64,000 nt of DNA from BOG-908 sp964242115 (lineage in GTDB: Bacteria; Pseudomonadota; Alphaproteobacteria; Acetobacterales; Acetobacteraceae). The stretch spans positions 68,354 through 132,353 of the forward strand of contig CAXSZX010000011.1 of NCBI GenBank assembly GCA_964242115.1. Direction: 5' to 3'. The position numbers were made by a program, and so were the translations under genes. Positions 59,602 to 64,000 of the stretch are shown piece after piece; the first letter of the stretch is position 1; each line of letters opens with the position of its first letter. Under the pieces are notes generated by a model. The model saw only the letters and a program-made list of their open reading frames with translations. It was not told the DNA's origin and did no database searches.

Positions 59602-59957
59602 GCAGGCGGTCTTAATTCAACAAGAGGCAGAATAATTCTGCTTCATTGTCTGGACAGCCCACGGCGTCGCTAACGCGCCAGGATCGGGCCGTTGAAGGTT
59701 AGTCAAAACAGCGCCCGAATAAACTGAGGCATGTTAGTTACAAAACACCTAGCACGGCATCGAGTGGTGCGGTGTGGAGTTGGTTGAAAGTCTAACTGGG
59801 ACCGGTCCAGTGACGCAATCGCGGAGCAGACGACACGTTTAGCCAACGCATACGCACCAGAGACGAAATTCTCGGTTCCTTTTTCCAAAAAAATACCGCT
59901 TGCCTTGCCTTCGCTTCCTCGCTTGCTCCGGACCCGATAACCGATCAGGCGACTCCC
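59602..59957. other. Convergent gap between the lipoprotein gene and moaA
   Basis: About 355 bases without a gene. The left half holds nothing recognised. The right half is a degenerate palindromic element (59785-59915), listed separately. Confidence 0.65.
59785..59915. repeat. Palindromic element, copy 35 (degenerate)
   Basis: Only the right half is clear: ATTCTCGGTTCC, TTTTTCCAAAAAAATACC and GCTTGCCTTGCC. Upstream, CAATCGCGGAGCAGACG is a decayed core; the left hairpin cannot be recognised. Confidence 0.65.
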
Positions 59958-60938
59958 TCACCCCCCCGTAACGCTCATGTGCCGAGCCACGGCCGGGCCA
60001 CGGGCGCGCCGGTCGATGACGAAGTCGTGCCCTTTTGGCTTGCGCGAGATCGCTTCCGCGATGGCGACCTGCAGGTCGTCGCCGCGGCGCAGGGGACCGC
60101 GCAGGTCAGCCGCGTCGTCCTGGCCGAGGCACATGTAGAGCGTGCCGGTCACCGTCAGGCGTACGCGGTTGCAGTCTTCGCAGAAATTGTGGGTAAGGGG
60201 CGTGATGAAGCCGAGGCGGCGGCCGGTCTCGCGCACGGTCACGTAGCGGGCGGGACCGCCGGTGCGGTAGTCCGTCTCGTCGAGTGTCCAGCGTTGGCGC
60301 AGGCGGGTGCGGACCAGGGAGAGCGGCAGGTATTGGTCGGAGCGGTCGGGTCCGATTTCGCCCATCGGCATGGTCTCGATCAGGCAGAGGTCGAAGCCGT
60401 GGCGCCCGCACCACTCCAGCATGGTGTCGATCTCGTCTTCGTTCTCGCCGCGCAGGGCCACGGCGTTGATCTTGACGTGCAGGCCGGCGTCGCGGGCGGC
60501 GAAGATGCCGGCCAGCACCTGATCGAGCTTGCCCCAGCGGGTGAGGCGGGCGAAGCGCTCGGGGTCCAGCGTGTCGAGGCTGACATTGATGCGGCGCATG
60601 CCCGCTGCGACCAAGGCTTCGGCGTGGCGGGCGAGCTGAGTGCCGTTGGTGGTGAGCGTCAGTTCGTCGAGCCCGTGGCCGAGGTGACGGCCGAGGTTGG
60701 CAATCAGGCTTAGGACGTTTCGGCGGACCAGCGGCTCGCCGCCGGTGATGCGCAGCTTGCGCACGCCGGCGCGGATGAAGGCGCCGGACAAAAGCTCGAG
60801 TTCCTCGAGTGAGAGGATCTCCGCCTTCGGCAGGAACGTCATGTCTTCGGCCATGCAGTAGACGCAGCGAAGGTCGCACCGGTCGGTGACCGAGACGCGC
60901 AGGTAGGTGATGGCGCGGGCGAAGGGGTCGATCAGCAT
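59958..60938 (-). CDS. moaA: GTP 3',8-cyclase MoaA
   Basis: A 326-residue radical SAM enzyme that starts molybdenum cofactor synthesis. The first cluster motif is CDLRCVYC (Cys21, Cys25, Cys28), followed by RITGGEPLVR and a TIM-barrel body. The second cluster lies in HNFCEDCNRVRLTVTGTLYMC. The C-terminus ends MSVTGG, with the GG dipeptide that MoaA needs. All hallmarks are present. moaC is not adjacent. The ATG at 60938 fits. Confidence 0.95.
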   Translation of the reverse strand: MLIDPFARAITYLRVSVTDRCDLRCVYCMAEDMTFLPKAEILSLEELELLSGAFIRAGVRKLRITGGEPLVRRNVLSLIANLGRHLGHGLDELTLTTNGTQLARHAEALVAAGMRRINVSLDTLDPERFARLTRWGKLDQVLAGIFAARDAGLHVKINAVALRGENEDEIDTMLEWCGRHGFDLCLIETMPMGEIGPDRSDQYLPLSLVRTRLRQRWTLDETDYRTGGPARYVTVRETGRRLGFITPLTHNFCEDCNRVRLTVTGTLYMCLGQDDAADLRGPLRRGDDLQVAIAEAISRKPKGHDFVIDRRARGPAVARHMSVTGG

Positions 60939-61012
60939 GAAGCCCTGTAGGTCGCCATCAGCCCTCGCCTGGTCAAGGGAGGCGGCGAGCTTCAGCCCGT
61001 CGCGCCTCAGGT

Positions 61013-61066
61013 GGACTGAAGTTTTTTGGTTCCTTTTTTCAAAGGAGAACCGCTTGCTTGCTTTCC
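61013..61066. repeat. Solo arm of the palindromic element, copy 36
   Basis: A single right-type I arm (AAGTTTTTTGGTTCCTTTTTTCAAAGGAGAACCGCTTGCTTGC shown in parts: GGTTCC, TTTTTTC, GGAGAACC). No left arm or core is present. It lies between moaA and the DUF3553 gene, both on the minus strand. Confidence 0.8.
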
Positions 61067-61260
61067 TATGCCGGCATTCCCGGCGCGGCCTCTACCAGCA
61101 GCACCACTGAAGCGGTATTCACCAGCACCTTGCCCGCGTGCTCGAAGTTCACCGTGACCCGGGCGCCTGCCACGGACTGCACCTGGCCCAGGCCCCAGTC
61201 GGGTTGGCCAGGATGGCTGACCAGTTGGCCGGGTTCGTAGGCGGAGGCTGGCGTCGCCAT
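61066..61260 (-). CDS. DUF3553 domain protein
   Basis: A 64-residue protein with one small SH3-like beta-barrel of the DUF3553 type: YEPGQLVSHPGQPDWGLGQVQSVAGARVTVNFEHAGKVLVNTASVVL. The V-x-H-P-x-x-P-x-WGxGQVQ signature and xFEHxGK motif are clear; the family resembles a fragment seen at the end of some UvrD-like helicases (compare VFHEKFGYGEVTASE at the end of the helicase in this window). The ATG at 61260 is the likely start. Divergent from the chpT-like gene. Confidence 0.85.
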   Translation of the reverse strand: MATPASAYEPGQLVSHPGQPDWGLGQVQSVAGARVTVNFEHAGKVLVNTASVVLLVEAAPGMPA

Positions 61261-61297
61261 GGTTGCTCCTGTGTGCGCAGGGTGGCACATTCGTTGT

Positions 61298-61879
61298 ATG
61301 GAACGACCTGCCGCCACCGCCGGTTCTGGCGTGCCCGACCCGCTCGCCCTGGCCGGCGCGGTGTGCGCCCGGGTGTGTCACGACCTGGCCGGCACGCTGG
61401 GGGCCATGTCCGGCATGCTGGACCTGGTGGCGGAGTCGCAGGACGCCGAGGCGCTGGCCCTGGCCGGCAGTTGCGCGCGCGAGCTGACGGCCCGTCTGCA
61501 GTTGCTGCGCGCGGCCTGGGGCACCGACACCGATGTCGGCGAGCTCGCACTGCTGGCGCGAGGTCTGCCGGGGGCGGAGAGGCTGAAGGTGGATCTTGGC
61601 GGCCTGGCCGAGCAGCTTCCGGCAATGCGTCAGTTGACCGCCAGCCTGCTGCTGGTGGGCGCCGGTGCGATGCCGCGCGGCGGCAGCCTGCGGGTGGCTG
61701 GCGGTAACAAGGGCGTGGTGATCGAGATGGAGGGGCTGCGGGCGGCGTGGCCGCAGGCGCTGGTTGACGAGGCGGGGCTGGAGCCGCGGGCGGTCTCGTC
61801 GTTGATGGCGCGGCTGCAGGCTCGGGCTTTGGGGTTGGTGATTGAGGTTGTGCTGCCTGGGCGGTTGGAGGCGAAGTAA
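61298..61879 (+). CDS. chpT: Histidine phosphotransferase ChpT-like protein
   Basis: A 193-residue dimerisation-type histidine phosphotransferase. The phospho-accepting His28 is in ARVCHDLAGTLGAMSGMLDLVAE, matching the ChpT signature (CHDLxGxLGAI). A degenerate Bergerat-like C-terminal domain (LKVDLGGLAEQLPAMRQLTASLLLVGAGAMPRGG, GNKGVVIEMEG) follows. In Caulobacter ChpT relays phosphate from CckA to CtrA. Together with gcrA at 44.5 kb it indicates that this cell has the CtrA–GcrA network. Its stop touches the left edge of a palindromic element. Confidence 0.85.
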   Translation: MERPAATAGSGVPDPLALAGAVCARVCHDLAGTLGAMSGMLDLVAESQDAEALALAGSCARELTARLQLLRAAWGTDTDVGELALLARGLPGAERLKVDLGGLAEQLPAMRQLTASLLLVGAGAMPRGGSLRVAGGNKGVVIEMEGLRAAWPQALVDEAGLEPRAVSSLMARLQARALGLVIEVVLPGRLEAK

Positions 61880-62010
61880 GGCCTGCTTTTCCGAGAACAA
61901 GCAGCAAAAAGCTTTTGCTTCCGCTGTCGCTGTTCTTTCCGGCGAGCGCGCGACAGCGGACGTAAAAGTTTTTGGTAGTTTTTTCAAAAAAGAACTGCTT
62001 GCCTTGCCTC
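61877..62010 (+). repeat. Intergenic palindromic element, copy 37 (forward)
   Basis: It overlaps the chpT stop. Left arm GCCTGCTTTTCCGAGAACAAGCAGC, core CTGTCGCTG, mirrored by GCGCGACAGCGG, right arm GTAGTTTTTTCAAAAAAGAACTGC. Confidence 0.88.
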
Positions 62011-62023
62011 CCTTCAGTCCGAC

Positions 62024-63151
62024 ATGGCGCAGTCCATGCAGGACCTCACTCGCGAAGCCGGCCTAGCCGCGCTTGACGCCGCAACCCCCGCGCTAGGCCG
62101 CCGATACGCCGACCACCGCAACACCGACCGCGGCCCGGACGCGCCGGCCACGACCTCCGTGCTATCGCCTTACCTGCGCCGCCGGCTGATCCTGGAGCAG
62201 GAGGCGGTGAGCGCGGCAATGTCCGCACATGGCGAGGGAGCGATAAAATACGTGCAGGAGGTGTTCTGGCGCACCTACTTCAAAGGCCACCTGGAGACCC
62301 GGCCGTGGCTCTGGGACGACTACAACCGGCTGGTGGAGGAGGGGCGGCAGGCACTGACGGCGTCGTCAGGGCTGCGGACGGCTTACGACCAGGCTGTTGA
62401 GGGGCGCACCGGCATCGACGCGTTCGACGACTGGGCGCGCGAGCTGGTGGCGCAGAACTGGCTGCACAACCACACGCGCATGTGGTTCGCCAGCATCTGG
62501 ATCTTCACGTTGCGGCTGCCCTGGGCGCTGGGGGCGGACTTCTTCATGCGCCACCTGATGGACGGCGACCCGGCTAGCAACACGCTCTCCTGGCGCTGGG
62601 TGGCGGGGTTGCACACGCGTGGCAAACACTACGTGGCAAGGGCAGAGAACATCCGCCGCTACACGGACGGCCGCTACGACGCGCGCGGGCTGGACGAAGC
62701 GCCGGAGCCGTTGAGCGAGGCAGAGGGCCGGGCGGCGGTGCGTGTGCCGCAAGCGGGGGTGGCGCCCGCGGGCGAGGTGGCGCTGCTGCTGCACGTCGAC
62801 GATCTGGCGCCGGAGACGCTGGCGCTGGGCCGGGCGCGCGTGGTCAGCGTGTCGGGGTTCGCCGCGCATTACGAGGGTGCGGCTGACGTTGTCCGCCGCG
62901 CCGACGAGCAGGCGCTCGCCGACGGGCTGGCCAGGGCGGCGGCTCATTTTGGCTGCCCGATCGCCGAGCCGGCGGACGGCGCAGCGGTGGTGACGCCCTG
63001 GGCGCCTGTCGGGCCATCGGCTGCTGCGCTGCCCCCGGCGGTGCGCGTGCGACGAGCATGGGACGATGCCGTGTGGCCGCACAGCACGAAGGGGTTCTTC
63101 AAGGTGAAGGAGGCAATCCCGTCGGTGCTGGAGACACTTGGCCTGATGTGA
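62024..63151 (+). CDS. Photolyase/cryptochrome FAD-binding domain protein lacking the N-terminal photolyase domain
   Basis: The 375-residue protein matches the FAD-binding helical half of photolyases and cryptochromes. TSVLSPYLRRRLI corresponds to the FAD-contact TSxLSPYL, KYVQEVFWRTYFKGHLE to the interior helix, and NWLHNHTRMWFASIWIFTL plus DGDPASNTLSWRWVAGLHTRGK to the core FAD site (N-H-x-R-M and D-x-D-x-A-x-N-x-x-x-W). The N-terminal alpha/beta domain that binds the antenna chromophore is missing. Residues 240-375 form an additional C-terminal region (ALLLHVDDLAPETLALGRARVVSV...) that resembles an alpha/beta, Rossmann-like domain and may replace it in a swapped order. Role (photorepair, signalling) unknown. 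Confidence 0.82.
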   Translation: MAQSMQDLTREAGLAALDAATPALGRRYADHRNTDRGPDAPATTSVLSPYLRRRLILEQEAVSAAMSAHGEGAIKYVQEVFWRTYFKGHLETRPWLWDDYNRLVEEGRQALTASSGLRTAYDQAVEGRTGIDAFDDWARELVAQNWLHNHTRMWFASIWIFTLRLPWALGADFFMRHLMDGDPASNTLSWRWVAGLHTRGKHYVARAENIRRYTDGRYDARGLDEAPEPLSEAEGRAAVRVPQAGVAPAGEVALLLHVDDLAPETLALGRARVVSVSGFAAHYEGAADVVRRADEQALADGLARAAAHFGCPIAEPADGAAVVTPWAPVGPSAAALPPAVRVRRAWDDAVWPHSTKGFFKVKEAIPSVLETLGLM

Positions 63152-63687
63152 CACGGCAGGAGCGGCCTTGCTGGCCGGGGACGGGTGGCCCAACGCGGGC
63201 ACGCATTCTAGGTCAAGCCATCTCGCAGGGCAGGATTTCAGCCTGGACGTGATGCTAACCGGTCTGGCTCGGCGTCCAGGTGGCTTTAAGGCAAGGCAAG
63301 GCCTGCTTTTGTGAAGAAAAGAAGCAAAAGACGTTTGGTCCCGCTGTCGCGGCGCGTTCCTCAGAGAGTAATCCAGGGAGCAGAAGTTTTTTGGTTGTTT
63401 TTAAAAACAACCGCTCGCCTTGGCTTCTTACTTCGGCAGCGCCGTCCGTTTTGATACCACGGCGTTTTTCGTGCTCTCCGGTGTTAGGCGGCCGAGCGAT
63501 CCGACCTTAGCTGGCCGATTGTGATGCGGTTCAGCTACCGCAATGCAAGCGGGTTGCCGAGCGGTCGCGTCTTCCCTTGCAAAAAGCCGGGTTTTCCCGC
63601 ATTTGCTGCCCACATACATCACCGGGCCATGAGCAGGCGCGCTGGACAGGGGTCCGGCCAGCGCCCGTCGTGGCATGGAGGCCACCC
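63152..63687. other. Gap between the FAD protein gene and fusA
   Basis: About 535 bases without a gene. It contains a palindromic element at 63288-63427. The remaining 260 bases upstream of fusA probably hold its promoter and leader; CATGGAGG precedes the GTG start. No ribosomal protein gene (rpsL, rpsG) precedes fusA here. Confidence 0.65.
63288..63427 (+). repeat. Intergenic palindromic element, copy 38 (forward)
   Basis: Left arm GGCCTGCTTTTGTGAAGAAAAGAAGC, CTGTCGCGGCGCG core, right arm GGTTGTTTTTAAAAACAACC (a perfect palindrome with compensating changes in both halves). Confidence 0.9.
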
Positions 63688-64000
63688 GTGTCCACGACCG
63701 ACCTGAACAAGCTACGCAACATCGGCATCACCGCCCACATCGACGCGGGCAAGACGACGACGACAGAGCGTATCTTGTACTACACGGGCGTGTCGCACCG
63801 CATCGGCGAAGTGCACGACGGCAACACCACCACCGACTACATGGAGCAGGAGCGTGAGCGCGGCATCACGATCACGTCGGCCGCCGTCACGTGCGAGTGG
63901 AAGGACCACCGCATCAACATCATCGACACGCCCGGCCACATCGACTTCAACATCGAGGTGAACCGCTCGCTGCGCGTGCTCGACGGCGCGGTGTTCATCA
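63688..64000 (+). CDS. fusA: Elongation factor G (partial, N-terminal end)
   Basis: The first 104 codons of EF-G, the translocation GTPase. The reading runs off the window edge. It has RNIGITAHIDAGKTTTTERIL (G1), GNTTTDYMEQERERGITITSAA (G2 and switch I) and IIDTPGHIDF (G3). The IDFNIEVNRSLRVLDGAVF segment differs from the more common VDFTIEVERSLRVLDGAV and resembles what I recall of Acetobacteraceae EF-G. GTG at 63688 with CATGGAGG is the start. It is not preceded by rpsL–rpsG, unlike the usual str operon. Confidence 0.9.
   Translation, partial: MSTTDLNKLRNIGITAHIDAGKTTTTERILYYTGVSHRIGEVHDGNTTTDYMEQERERGITITSAAVTCEWKDHRINIIDTPGHIDFNIEVNRSLRVLDGAVFI

Noticed and set aside
61..63427. Possible CRISPR array from the many similar repeats
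   Set aside because: Copies are spread over the window at gene borders, about 1.7 kb apart, not regularly spaced by 30-40 bases; no cas gene is present.
61..63427. Insertion sequences
   Set aside because: No transposase gene is present and the elements are about 140 bases long. A MITE-like, non-autonomous nature remains possible and is covered in the findings.

Overview
This window is a compact, GC-rich chromosomal segment from an alphaproteobacterium. GcrA and a ChpT-type phosphotransferase (both members of the alphaproteobacterial CtrA cell-cycle network), ClpS/ClpA, a phasin, tRNA-Trp–secE–nusG and the sequence of the partial EF-G all fit this. I infer an Acetobacteraceae-like (Acetobacterales/Rhodospirillales) organism; that family assignment comes from general resemblance and was not searched. 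No prophage, IS transposase, CRISPR array, rRNA operon or plasmid function was found.

Layout. 1-5.3 kb: end of an unknown gene, a GNAT acetyltransferase, an SDR oxidoreductase and two tandem secreted arylsulfate sulfotransferases. 5.6-16 kb: UvrD-like helicase, prmA–aminopeptidase P–thioesterase (ATGA-coupled), an acyltransferase, radC, map and a DD-carboxypeptidase. 16.3-20.7 kb: phasin with its own terminator, clpS, clpA, DUF427. 20.7-26.2 kb: an unknown CxxC protein, a ClC channel with CBS domains, an alpha/beta hydrolase, a small membrane protein and a PLP-dependent Cys/Met enzyme. 26.3-34.3 kb: dTDP-rhamnose operon rfbBACD plus a glycosyltransferase, divergent from a 999-residue double glycosyltransferase. 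34.4-35.8 kb: a stress-protein pair, one member frameshifted. 36-45 kb: nudC, pheA, a two-haem CycM-like cytochrome, hisN, a PRC-barrel protein, recX, tatA, the methionine-salvage set mtnB-mtnD-mtnC, and gcrA. 45.1-51.2 kb: nusG, secE, tRNA-Trp, tRNA-Gly and kdpFABC, preceded by an extra 27-residue micro-ORF. 51.3-55.5 kb: a probable malonate/dicarboxylate module (family III CoA-transferase, malonyl-CoA decarboxylase, MFS transporter). 56-64 kb: an OmpA-like porin, GtrA plus a glycosyltransferase, a lipoprotein, moaA, a DUF3553 protein, chpT, a photolyase-like FAD domain protein and the start of fusA.

The dominant unexplained structure is a family of about 38 intergenic elements of roughly 125-150 bp. 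Each has two arms, and each arm is itself a perfect or near-perfect hairpin. The type I arm contains GGTTCTTTTTT followed by AAAAAAGAACC. The type II arm contains CTTCTTTTTC followed by GAAAAAGAAG. The arms flank a core with CTGTCGCGG (or its complement CCGCGACAG), and the ends read AAGCAAG and CTTGCTT. I call an element 'forward' (+) when the type II arm is on the left and CTGTCGCGG reads on the + strand, and 'reverse' (-) for the opposite. The elements sit stop-codon to stop-codon between convergent genes, form the C-terminal codons of several proteins, supply TTG starts and Shine-Dalgarno-like AGAAGG to others, and one separates kdpA from kdpB inside an operon. Many short open frames in the window come only from these elements.
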